29,257 nucleotides of DNA, from positions 1 to 29,257 of the forward strand of contig CAZRDB010000045.1 of NCBI GenBank assembly GCA_964598695.1, written 5' to 3'. The notes below the pieces were generated by a model that made no database searches, was not told the DNA's origin, and saw only the letters and a list, made by a program, of their open reading frames with translations. Below are positions 1 to 7,380 of this stretch, piece by piece (positions within the stretch are counted from its first letter, which is position 1; each line of letters opens with the position of its first letter). A program made the translations under genes and the position numbers. The DNA comes from CAZRDB01 sp964598695. Lineage in GTDB: Bacteria > Armatimonadota > Zipacnadia > UBA1398.

Positions 1-256
1 GCGCTCCGCCCGCGACGAACCTCGGCACCGCCAGGCACGACGGGAGGCAGACGCCGAGCACCGAGAGCGCCAGGGAGACGACGACCAGCACCCGGCACAG
101 GGAGGGATCGACCCGCTCCGTGTGCTCGGACGGGTGGAACAGCTCCTCCGAGGGCTTCGGCGGAGGCGGCGCGGCGGGATCGAGCCCCTCGAGGGACTCG
201 AACCGCAGATCGGGCTCGGGCGCGTCATCCTCGGCCGGCCGCAGGTCCTCGGGCAT
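1..256 (-). CDS. Partial membrane protein, N-terminus only (cut by window edge)
   Basis: The first 85 residues of a protein that runs off the left edge. It begins with about 55 hydrophilic residues rich in Asp, Glu and Pro (MPEDLRPAEDDAPEPDLR...), followed by a hydrophobic segment at about residues 56-80 (CRVLVVVSLALSVLGVC...). This predicts a cytosolic acidic tail followed by a membrane helix. The ATG lies 7 nt after the glyS stop codon and has a GAGG-like ribosome site that overlaps the glyS end, so it is probably co-transcribed with glyQ-glyS. The visible part does not identify a family. The acidic, proline-rich tail before the first helix resembles many small membrane proteins of unknown function. 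Confidence 0.6.
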   Translation of the reverse strand, partial: MPEDLRPAEDDAPEPDLRFESLEGLDPAAPPPPKPSEELFHPSEHTERVDPSLCRVLVVVSLALSVLGVCLPSCLAVPRFVAGGA

Positions 257-263
257 CGCCGCC

Positions 264-2384
264 TCACATTCGGTTGAGGTGCTGCAGGCTCGCCACCTCG
301 GCGAAGGCCCGCGCGGCCCGGTAGCACAGCGCGAGCCGGTTCGCCTGCACGTCCGGATCCTCGGCCATGACCATCACGGCCGCGAAGTACGCGTCCACCG
401 TCTCGGCCTCTGCCGCGAATGCCGACAGCGCCTCGGTCGCGGCTCGCTCGATCCGCTCGAACCGCCCCGCGAGCGCCGGCTCCGCAAGCACCGCGACGAA
501 CGCCCGCGCGGCGGCCTCGATCCGTCCGACTGCCTCGAGCATCGCCTGCTCGGCCGGGCCTTCGAACAACGATGCGTCGCACTCCGTCCGGTCGGACAGT
601 CGCTTCGCCGCGATGTTGCTCGGCCGCGTCGCGGCGCGCCACGCGGCGTCGAGCCGGGCAGCGTCGTCGCGGTCGAGTGCGCGGATCGCCCGCGAGACCG
701 CCAGGGCCTGGTCGAGGCGCTCGAGGGGCAGGGCCGTCACGGCCTGCCGCAGCTCGAGGTCGACGCCGTCCTGCTCGAGCACCGCCTCGGCGCGCTGGCG
801 CAGGAACTCCCCGAATGCGCCCACCGGGGCGCGATCGTCCCTGCCGTAGAGGTCCAGGGCCTCCTCGGCCAGCTTGGGCAGGTCGAGCGGAAGCGCGCGC
901 TGCAGCACGATCGCGGCGCAGCCCTGCATCCGGCGGCGGACGCCGTGCGGGTCGGCGGTCCCGGTCGGCGCCTCGCCGATCGACAGGACCCCGACGACGA
1001 GATCGATCTTGTCGAGGATCGAGAGCAGTGCGCCCTCGAGCGAGGCGGGCAGCGCGTCGTCGGCCGAGGCCGGCTGGTAGTGCTCACCGATCGCCTCGGC
1101 CACCCGGGCGTCCTCGCCGGCCTGGACCGCGTAGATCCCACCCAGAACGCCCTGCAGCTCGGTGAACTCGATCACGAGGCTCGTCGTCAGGTCGGCCTTC
1201 GCGAGCAGCGCGGCGCGGGCGAGCCGTTCGGCCGAGGCCGGGTCCAGCGCGAGCTGCCTCGAGGCCGAGCCCGCGAGCGAGACCAGCCGCTGCGCCTTGG
1301 CTCCCAGAGAGCCGAGGCCGCGGATGAACGTGACCCGGTCGAGGTCGCCCACCCTCTCCGCCAGCGGGCGCTTGATGTCGTTGCCGAAGAAGAAGACGGC
1401 ATCGCGCAGGCGCCCGCCGACCACGATCTCGTTGCCCGCCCGGACGTTGTCGACACCCTCGGCATCGCCGTTGCGGACGGCGACGAAGCGGGCCAGCAGC
1501 TTGCCGTCGGCCCCCGCGAGCGGGAAGTACTTCTGGTGCTTGCGGCAGACGGTGGTCGGCACCACGTCGGGGAGTTCGAGGAACCGCTCCTCGAAGCTGC
1601 CGACGAACGCGGTGGGCCACTCGACGAGGTAGAGGTTCTCCTCGAGCACCTTCTCGAGGTGCAGCGGCTGTCCGCCCAGGCCCTCGGCGAGCGCCAGCAC
1701 CTGGCGGCGGATCTCCTCCCGACGCGCATCGGGATCGACGAGGACGTACTCGCGCCGCATGGTCTCGAGGTACTCGCCGGCATGGGCGATCTCGACCGAC
1801 GCATTGCCCAGGAACCGGTGGCCCCGGCTGGTGCGACCGGCCGCGATGTCCTCGATCGCGAAGGGCACGACAGCGCCGTCGAGCAGCGAGACCATCCAGC
1901 GAATGGGCCGGCCGTAGCGGACCTTGCGGTGGGCCCAGCGCATCGACTTGGGGAAGCTGGGGCTGAGCACGAGCTTGGGTAGCAGTTCGGAGAGCACCTC
2001 GGCCGTCGTACGGCCCTTCTCGGCCACGGTGACCACGGCGCGCTCGCCCTTCTCGGTCTCCACGAAGCGGACCGCGGAGGGCTCGACGCCCTGGGCCGAG
2101 GCGAACCCGAGGAGGGCCTTGCTCGGGTTCCCGTCCTTGTCGAGGCAGGCCGCGCGCGGCGGCCCCTGGACGGTCACCTCCCGGTCGGGTTGGCCCGCGG
2201 CCAGGTCCTCGACGAGGAGGGCCAGCCGGCGCGGCGTGCCGACGGCGCGAACCGCGCCATGGCCGAGGCGCCAGGTCGCCATCGTGCGCGAGAACTCCTC
2301 GCGGAGCTGCTCGAGCGCGAGGCCCACGAAGCGGGCCGGCAGCTCCTCGGTGCCGATCTCGAGCAGGAAGGTATGCCCGGCCAT
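264..2384 (-). CDS. glyS: Glycine--tRNA ligase beta subunit
   Basis: Beta subunit of the bacterial alpha2-beta2 glycyl-tRNA synthetase, which charges tRNA-Gly in the cytosol. The beta chain carries the tRNA-recognition modules. The protein has 706 aa, close to the usual length of about 690. The N-terminus LLEIGTEELPARFV is a family hallmark, as is the central PIRWMVSLLDG stretch. The C-terminus has the DALR-type anticodon-binding ending (VMVMAEDPDVQANRLALCYR). The ATG directly abuts the glyQ stop codon. A strong Shine-Dalgarno GGAGGTGG lies inside the last glyQ codons, so the two subunits are translationally linked, as expected for a stoichiometric complex. No frameshift or missing domain is apparent. 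Assignment is very secure. Confidence 0.97.
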   Translation of the reverse strand: MAGHTFLLEIGTEELPARFVGLALEQLREEFSRTMATWRLGHGAVRAVGTPRRLALLVEDLAAGQPDREVTVQGPPRAACLDKDGNPSKALLGFASAQGVEPSAVRFVETEKGERAVVTVAEKGRTTAEVLSELLPKLVLSPSFPKSMRWAHRKVRYGRPIRWMVSLLDGAVVPFAIEDIAAGRTSRGHRFLGNASVEIAHAGEYLETMRREYVLVDPDARREEIRRQVLALAEGLGGQPLHLEKVLEENLYLVEWPTAFVGSFEERFLELPDVVPTTVCRKHQKYFPLAGADGKLLARFVAVRNGDAEGVDNVRAGNEIVVGGRLRDAVFFFGNDIKRPLAERVGDLDRVTFIRGLGSLGAKAQRLVSLAGSASRQLALDPASAERLARAALLAKADLTTSLVIEFTELQGVLGGIYAVQAGEDARVAEAIGEHYQPASADDALPASLEGALLSILDKIDLVVGVLSIGEAPTGTADPHGVRRRMQGCAAIVLQRALPLDLPKLAEEALDLYGRDDRAPVGAFGEFLRQRAEAVLEQDGVDLELRQAVTALPLERLDQALAVSRAIRALDRDDAARLDAAWRAATRPSNIAAKRLSDRTECDASLFEGPAEQAMLEAVGRIEAAARAFVAVLAEPALAGRFERIERAATEALSAFAAEAETVDAYFAAVMVMAEDPDVQANRLALCYRAARAFAEVASLQHLNRM

Positions 2385-3296
<912 letters not shown>

Positions 3297-3321
3297 GCGG
3301 GACTCTCCTGCTCGCGGAGTT

Positions 3322-3346
3322 GGCCGGCACAGGGAGTGTGCCGGCC
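3322..3346 (-). other. Stem-loop in the glyQ leader
   Basis: A perfect 9-bp inverted repeat (GGCCGGCAC and GTGCCGGCC) with a 7-nt loop lies 26 nt upstream of the glyQ start. If transcription starts from the TATACT box at 3351-3356, the stem sits at the very 5' end of the mRNA. Such a stem could stabilise the transcript. There is no U-tract, so it does not look like a terminator. Confidence 0.45.
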
Positions 3347-3350
3347 CCAC

Positions 3351-3356
3351 AGTATA
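3351..3356 (-). promoter_or_regulatory. Possible -10 box for glyQS
   Basis: TATACT on the minus strand is a good -10 hexamer and rare in this GC-rich DNA. It lies 54 nt upstream of the glyQ start. No convincing -35 hexamer lies 16-18 bp upstream and there is no TGn extension, so this is only a candidate. Confidence 0.3.
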
Positions 3357-3370
3357 GCGTACGGCGTCAG

Positions 3371-3394
3371 CGCCACGCGGGGCTCCGCGCGGCG
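3371..3394 (-). terminator. GC-rich stem-loop after sigH
   Basis: A 10-bp stem (CGCCGCGCGG with CCGCGTGGCG on the minus strand, one G-U pair) with a 4-nt loop lies 36 nt past the sigH stop codon. No U-run follows, so it would be at best a weak or Rho-assisted terminator, or part of the glyQ upstream region. Confidence 0.25.
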
Positions 3395-3430
3395 CTGGGT
3401 AGTGCCGTCGTCTGGGCTTCCGGCCTGCCG

Positions 3431-4171
3431 CTACGCCTGGCGGGCGCGGTACTCCTCGCGGTCGACGAGCACGGGAATCCCGCACAACCGACGCTCGATC
3501 GCCCGGCTGCGCATCTCCGGCAGCGCGATGACCTTGGCGAGCTTGCGGCGGATCCGGGTCAGCGCGTTGTCGATCGACTTGACCTTGCAGCGCAGGCTCT
3601 CGGCCACCTCGCTGTACGACATCCCATCGAGATACGCGCGGAAGACGCGCCACTCGAAGGTGGAGAGGCGCTGCTTGATCGACTTCTTGAGCCAAGAGGC
3701 CGACTCAGAGTCCGTCCACAGGTCCTCGGGGTTGCGGTTGCGGGTGCAGGGGAGGAGATCGGAGAGGCACTTCTCGGGGGAGTCGTCGTAGACGCACGCG
3801 TCGAGCGAGAGCGAGGAGTTCAGGGGGAGCTGTCGCTGGCGCGTCGCGGCCTTGATCGCCGTGATCAACTCGCGCTGGACGCACATCTGCGCGAAGCAGC
3901 GGAAGCTGACTTCCTTGTCTTGGCGGAAGTCCATGACCGCCTCCCACAGGCCCAGCATCCCGACCTGGTGGAGATCCTCTTTCTCCGCCCCCAGCAGGAA
4001 GTACGACTTCAGTTTCGCCCGCACCAACCCGGAGTACTTGTGCAGCAGGTACTCGGTGGCCTCCTCGTCTCCGGTCTGCGCCAGCTCCACGACCTCGTTG
4101 TCGGCCATCTCGATGAAGCGGAGCCTGTGCGTCATGCTGGTGACACCGAAGAACTCAGGGGCACTGGTCAT
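3431..4171 (-). CDS. sigH: RNA polymerase sigma factor, SigH/Spo0H type
   Basis: A sigma-70-family factor of 246 aa that closely follows Bacillus SigH (sigma-30). Region 2 is seen as SGLVRAKLKSYFLLGAEKED followed by a DLHQVGMLGLWEAVMDF core (residues about 45-85), then RELITAIKAATRQRQLPLNS, almost the same as in Bacillus. Region 4 lies at about 170-225 (YLDGMSYSEVAESL, KSIDNALTRIRRKL). A roughly 25-residue N-terminal extension precedes the conserved start. The ATG at 4171 has GGGAG eight or nine bases upstream; the ATG at residue 13 is an alternative. In Bacillus this factor controls stationary-phase and competence genes. Its targets here are unknown. It lies between a CvpA-type gene and glyQS, and is insulated from the former by a terminator. 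Its 25-30 residue C-terminal tail is not recognised. Confidence 0.9.
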   Translation of the reverse strand: MTSAPEFFGVTSMTHRLRFIEMADNEVVELAQTGDEEATEYLLHKYSGLVRAKLKSYFLLGAEKEDLHQVGMLGLWEAVMDFRQDKEVSFRCFAQMCVQRELITAIKAATRQRQLPLNSSLSLDACVYDDSPEKCLSDLLPCTRNRNPEDLWTDSESASWLKKSIKQRLSTFEWRVFRAYLDGMSYSEVAESLRCKVKSIDNALTRIRRKLAKVIALPEMRSRAIERRLCGIPVLVDREEYRARQA

Positions 4172-4324
4172 GGATCGATCTCCCTAACTAGAGACTGGCA
4201 TTCGCCCGCCGCGACGGGCGCTCCGTGCGATCGCTCCCTGCCGACAGACACTCCTGGGCGCCCCTCGGGTTCGCGTCGGAGTGCAGGTCTGTGCAGATCT
4301 TCCTATCCGTACCTCCACAGCCTC

Positions 4325-4359
4325 AAAAAAGAAGAGGCCGGGCCTGATGGCCCGGCCTC
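4325..4359 (-). terminator. Rho-independent terminator of the CvpA-family gene
   Basis: A perfect 11-bp stem (GAGGCCGGGCC with GGCCCGGCCTC) with a TGAT/ATCA loop occupies 4334-4359. On the minus strand it is followed by TTCTTTTTT (4333-4325). The stem overlaps the stop codon of the gene it ends. This is the clearest intrinsic terminator in the window. Confidence 0.9.
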
Positions 4360-4810
4360 AGTCGACTCTCCCTAGCTTCGCCATGAAGTCGAGGAACCCG
4401 TGCCACCACGTGTAGTCGTAGAACGACGCGGTGAAGCGGGAGTCGAGGATCCAGTCGGGACGCGCCGCCCCCGGTGTGATCCGGTTGGGGTCGCCGGTCC
4501 AGTACAGTGCGTACGCGATCGCGGCGGCGGTCGCGAAGCCGAAACAGAAGCCCAGGATGGGATCGTAGGTCTCGAGGGTGAATGCGGTGAGGTTGTAGAG
4601 GTAGTAACTCACGGCCAGGAACACCGCGAAGGTGAGGCCGAACACCACCATCGGGGTCCAGCCGTCCATTTTCCCGCAGGTGCTCTTCGCGACCCCCAGA
4701 GCCATGAGAGACGCAAGGAAGTCGAAGCACGACTGGAGGAAACCCCGCTTGGATTGGACGGCTACCGCGGCGATGATGATGACGATCAGAACGAAGTCAA
4801 TCCAGGACAT
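4358..4810 (-). CDS. CvpA-family small membrane protein
   Basis: A 150-aa integral membrane protein resembling the CvpA/colicin V production family. The N-terminus MSWIDFVLIVIIIAAVAVQS, then KRGFLQSCFDFLASLMAL, gives the family pattern of one helix, a short charged KRG turn and a second helix. Further hydrophobic stretches lie at about residues 58-76 and 88-108. The C-terminal 35 residues are polar and aromatic. The ATG at 4810 has GGAGG six bases upstream; longer in-frame starts to 4963 lack one and would pass through the promoter. It has its own sigma-70-like promoter at 4908-4936 and a terminator overlapping its stop, so it forms a single-gene unit. CvpA homologues affect envelope integrity and purF-linked colicin secretion in enterobacteria; the role here is open. 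Confidence 0.75.
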   Translation of the reverse strand: MSWIDFVLIVIIIAAVAVQSKRGFLQSCFDFLASLMALGVAKSTCGKMDGWTPMVVFGLTFAVFLAVSYYLYNLTAFTLETYDPILGFCFGFATAAAIAYALYWTGDPNRITPGAARPDWILDSRFTASFYDYTWWHGFLDFMAKLGRVD

Positions 4811-4907
4811 TCGGTCCTCCGACGGCTCCGTGATCGACCACTCACGCTCGGTGTCGGCGCTGGCCCCGCTCTCCCGCGAGGCTGCCCTTCCGCCACTGGT
4901 GAGGCGA

Positions 4908-4936
4908 AGTATACAAGGACCCCGAGGGGGTCGCAA
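4908..4936 (-). promoter_or_regulatory. Sigma-70-like promoter of the CvpA-family gene
   Basis: On the minus strand TTGCGA (4936-4931), a 17-bp spacer and TATACT (4913-4908). The predicted start is near 4901, giving a leader of about 90 nt. The spacer itself contains a GACCCC/GGGGTC dyad, a possible operator. Confidence 0.75.
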
Positions 4937-4940
4937 GGCT

Positions 4941-4953
4941 TTGTTGGCAACAA
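4941..4953. promoter_or_regulatory. Short palindrome upstream of a -35 box
   Basis: TTGTTGGCAACAA is a 6-bp inverted repeat around a single central base. It starts 5 bp upstream of the -35 box of the CvpA-gene promoter and is AT-rich against its surroundings. This position would suit an activator or repressor site; no regulator is identified. Confidence 0.3.
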
Positions 4954-4977
4954 CAAGGCGCACGGGCCATACCGCCC

Positions 4978-5004
4978 CGAATCCGCCCGATCCGGGCCGA
5001 TTCG
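4978..5004 (-). terminator. Stem-loop after amrB
   Basis: A 27-nt nearly perfect dyad (outer arms CGAATC and GATTCG, inner arms CCCG and CGGG, 3-nt loop, one mismatch) begins 10 nt past the amrB stop codon on the minus strand. There is no U-tract after it, so termination is only a possibility. Confidence 0.35.
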
Positions 5005-5014
5005 CCGGCCGGCC

Positions 5015-5863
5015 CTACCCCTCGGCGATGGCTGCGGCATAGGCCACCACGCTGCTCGAATCGCCCGTCACGTCGCCTGAGTGGGCGTAGCGGAGCTGCC
5101 GACAGCGGGCGACGCCGAGCCGCCGGGCGGCCACGATAGCGGCGTAGGTCGGCGCCCAGCCGCACATCGAGATGCGGCCCCGCGCCACCGCCTCGGCCAG
5201 GCCGGGGGCGTCGAGCCGCTCGATGGCCGCGAGGGCGGGCGTGTCGGCCGCGCGAGCCGATTCGGCGCTCTCGAAGTGGGTCATGTCGGTCGAAGCCACG
5301 AGCAGCGTCGCCGGCGGGCAGTTGCGGGCGATCGCCTCGCCGATCTGCGTCAGCTCCAGCGCGCCATGGCAGCTCACCATGATCGGGACGATCGGCAGCT
5401 CGAGGCCGTACAGGTGCTGCAGGAAGGGGAGTTGGACCTCGAGCGAGTGCTCGAGCCGCCCGCCCGCGGGGTCGGCGCGCAGTACGGCGCAGTCATCCAG
5501 AATCGCGCGGGCGATTCCCTCGGCGACGGGAGAGGCGCCGAGCGGCGTCTCCCAGGCCCCCTCGACATCGACGGTGCTCGCCGAGGTGAGGCCGCGGTGG
5601 TTGGGTCCGAGAATCACGGCCACCTCCGGCGCCCCGTGGCGCGCGGCCTCGAGGTAGCCCCATGCGGCCACCGGACCCGAGTAGACGTAGCCGGCATGCG
5701 GCGCCACGAGCAGGGCCGGCCGGGCCAGAGGGCCCCGCGGACGCTCGGGCAGCCTGCCCGGCCCCCGCGCCCCGGTGTAGCAGCGCTCGATCTCCTGCTC
5801 CAGCTTGGCGCGCGCGCCCGCGTAGAACTGCCCGGCTACCGCCGGAGGGCGGACATAGGCCAT
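5015..5863 (-). CDS. amrB: Memo-family protein (AmmeMemoRadiSam system protein B)
   Basis: A 282-aa Memo-like protein related to the extradiol-dioxygenase fold. Seen directly: VRPPAVAGQFYAG at the N-terminus, PHAGYVYSG (His56), ILGPNHRG (His89), ASTDMTHF (about 190-197), ISMCGWAP (Cys234) and YAHSGDVTGD near the end. In human Memo the equivalents of His56, His89 and Cys234 bind metal, so the metal site looks intact. The start at 5863 is chosen because AGAGG lies about nine bases upstream; an in-frame ATG three codons earlier would have no room for a ribosome site. The usual partners of this system, an AMMECR1-domain protein and a radical SAM protein, are not adjacent. The biochemical role of the bacterial family remains unsettled. 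Confidence 0.92.
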   Translation of the reverse strand: MAYVRPPAVAGQFYAGARAKLEQEIERCYTGARGPGRLPERPRGPLARPALLVAPHAGYVYSGPVAAWGYLEAARHGAPEVAVILGPNHRGLTSASTVDVEGAWETPLGASPVAEGIARAILDDCAVLRADPAGGRLEHSLEVQLPFLQHLYGLELPIVPIMVSCHGALELTQIGEAIARNCPPATLLVASTDMTHFESAESARAADTPALAAIERLDAPGLAEAVARGRISMCGWAPTYAAIVAARRLGVARCRQLRYAHSGDVTGDSSSVVAYAAAIAEG

Positions 5864-6018
5864 GGTGACCATCCTCTCGTGCCCGACGCGGCTGCTTCCG
5901 AGGAGGGATTCCCCGTCGGCCCGGCCCGCCCTCCCGGCGGCGAGTTTGGCGGCGCAGACAGGAGCCGGGCACGGTCGGGGCGAACACGGAAGCGAGTACG
6001 AAGATCTGCGGGAGGTGC

Positions 6019-6570
6019 ATGTTGGGCACGCCGTCATCGCATACCGGTCCGGGGGAACTGAACGTCACGTCGGGCACGGCCACGACCTCGTGCGCCGCCG
6101 CCTCCCCCGATTCCGTCGCCCGCGCGGACGGTTGCGGGGCCCTCGAAGGGCGCACGCAGGCGGCGGCGACGCCGATCGTCCTGCAAGACGGCGAGGAAGT
6201 ACTCAAGGAAGGGCCCGCCGCGCTGGCACGCCAGGAGGGTCCCCCCGAAGGCGGCTGGGATCGCCTCCTGCGAGCCCTGCGGTCGTACAGCTCGGTCCAC
6301 GCCGGTCGGCTGGTGCTCACGCCGCGCCGCCTGATCTTCGTCCCGACCCAGCAGCGAGACCGCCCGCTGACGCTGGAGATCGCCGTGGAGACGATCGAGA
6401 GCGCGCACGTCTGCTCCATCGCCATCCGCCGGGGCCTCGCGCTGGCTCTCGTTGGCGGGGCGCGCTACTACTTCCTCGTCCGCCGCCCGGAGGACTGGCT
6501 CGCGACGGTCGCCCGGGTCGCCGGCCTGGATCCGAAGACGGGATCCGGCGGTCCATCCCGCGCGTCCTAG
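6019..6570 (+). CDS. PH/GRAM-like domain protein
   Basis: A 183-aa protein. The first 55 residues are low in structure (Ser, Thr, Ala and Gly rich). A compact domain at about 60-170 shows alternating beta-strand patterns typical of bacterial PH/GRAM folds: EGPAALARQ, AGRLVLTPRRLIFVP, PLTLEIAVETIESAHVC, GLALALVGGARYYFLVRRPEDW, ending in an amphipathic helix (LATVARVAGL). The element of a gain-of-signal strand followed by LTPRRLIF is characteristic of that fold. The ATG has GGGAGG three or four bases upstream, a little close, so the true start could be a later GTG. It is divergent from amrB (155 bp between starts) and followed 67 bp later by the MgtC-family gene. No enzymatic motif is visible; membrane association is a guess from the fold. 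Confidence 0.65.
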   Translation: MLGTPSSHTGPGELNVTSGTATTSCAAASPDSVARADGCGALEGRTQAAATPIVLQDGEEVLKEGPAALARQEGPPEGGWDRLLRALRSYSSVHAGRLVLTPRRLIFVPTQQRDRPLTLEIAVETIESAHVCSIAIRRGLALALVGGARYYFLVRRPEDWLATVARVAGLDPKTGSGGPSRAS

Positions 6571-6637
6571 CCTGGGGCGCGCGACCCGGCGGGGCCGCGA
6601 CGCCTCGCTGTCTGCACGCGGGGAGGAGTGGCGGGCC

Positions 6638-7129
6638 GTGGGCGAGATGGCGTTCCCCGGGTTCTGGACGACCCTCACGCGGCTGCTGATGGCCGCCCTG
6701 TTCTGCGGCTGCATCGGGCTCGAGCGCCAGTTCCACCTGGGTGGGCGAGCGGCCGGTCTCCGGACACACGTGTTGGTCGGCGTCGGGGCCTGCCTGTTCA
6801 TGCTCGTGAGCCTCGCCGTGGGTGGGGGCGCGCACGACCCGGGGCGCGTGGCCGCCCAGGTCGTCACGGGCATCGGCTTCCTCGGCGCGGGCACCATCAT
6901 CCGCCACCGCGACAGCGTCCACGGGCTCACGACGGCCGCCAGCATCTGGGCCGCCTCCGCGGTCGGGCTGGTCGCCGGCCTCGGCTGGTTCGCCGGCGCC
7001 TTGCTCGGAACAGCGGTGATCATGGCCGTGTTGTGGGGCCTACGGGGCCTCACCCATGGACCCCATGCGCCGCTGCCGCGTCTCGCCGATCCCGATGATG
7101 CCGCCGACGCGGACGAGGGCTCTGTCTAG
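6638..7129 (+). CDS. MgtC/SapB-family membrane protein
   Basis: A 163-aa integral membrane protein with the MgtC/SapB domain. Conserved pieces seen: LLMAALFCGCIGLERQ (first helix with the GLER signature), AGLRTHVLVGVGACLFML, VVTGIGFLGAGTIIR and GLTTAASIWAASAVGLVAGLG, followed by a fourth hydrophobic segment. A polar tail of about 25 residues ends the protein. In Salmonella, MgtC is a virulence factor linked to magnesium limitation and ATP synthase control; many homologues have no known substrate. The GTG at 6638 is preferred because GGAGGAG lies about ten bases upstream; the ATG at 6647 gives a 160-aa alternative. It probably shares a transcript with the upstream PH/GRAM-like gene. A large structured intergenic region follows. 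Confidence 0.85.
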   Translation: MGEMAFPGFWTTLTRLLMAALFCGCIGLERQFHLGGRAAGLRTHVLVGVGACLFMLVSLAVGGGAHDPGRVAAQVVTGIGFLGAGTIIRHRDSVHGLTTAASIWAASAVGLVAGLGWFAGALLGTAVIMAVLWGLRGLTHGPHAPLPRLADPDDAADADEGSV

Positions 7130-7175
7130 AGCAGTGCCCGTGAGTTCTCGCGCGCAAGAGCGAAGAGCGACAACC

Positions 7176-7355
7176 TGCGGAGGGCGTGCCCCTCCGCACC
7201 ACCCTCGGCGGTTGCCGTCGGGGCCAAAGCCCGCGGACCCGACGACAACCGCTCAGGTACAACCGAAGGACGAGCGCTCGACAGACCGCCGCTCGCCGCT
7301 GGTACCCGCGGGGCTTCCGGGAACCGCTCTGGACCGGCTCGCGCCCGGCGCGAGC
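7176..7355 (+). ncRNA. Hairpin-rich leader upstream of the pentapeptide gene
   Basis: The 251 bp between the MgtC-family gene and the pentapeptide gene hold several stems. They are: a 9-bp perfect hairpin (7176-7184 with 7190-7198, 5-nt loop); a 15-bp arm pair with one mismatch (7208-7222 with 7238-7252), which is fully paired with one G-U if read on the minus strand; a weaker one at 7301-7325; and an 8-bp perfect hairpin (7337-7344 with 7348-7355, 3-nt loop) ending 13 nt before the ribosome site. No known riboswitch consensus was recognised. It could be a regulatory leader, a terminator region for the upstream gene, or GC-driven pairing. Confidence 0.35.
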
Positions 7356-7380
7356 GACGATGGGGGCTGGAGTGAGTCAG

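Noticed and set aside
120..1982. Long plus-strand frame opposite glyS
   Set aside because: No motif and no ribosome site; glyS on the minus strand is certain.
3297..3430. T-box riboswitch upstream of glyQ
   Set aside because: The region is short and the T-box sequence (AGGGUGGNACCGCG type) is absent on the minus strand.
3297..3695. N-terminal extension of glyQ by about 130 codons
   Set aside because: The extension overlaps sigH and the intergenic stems, has no GlyQ similarity, and the internal ATG at 3296 has a good ribosome site.
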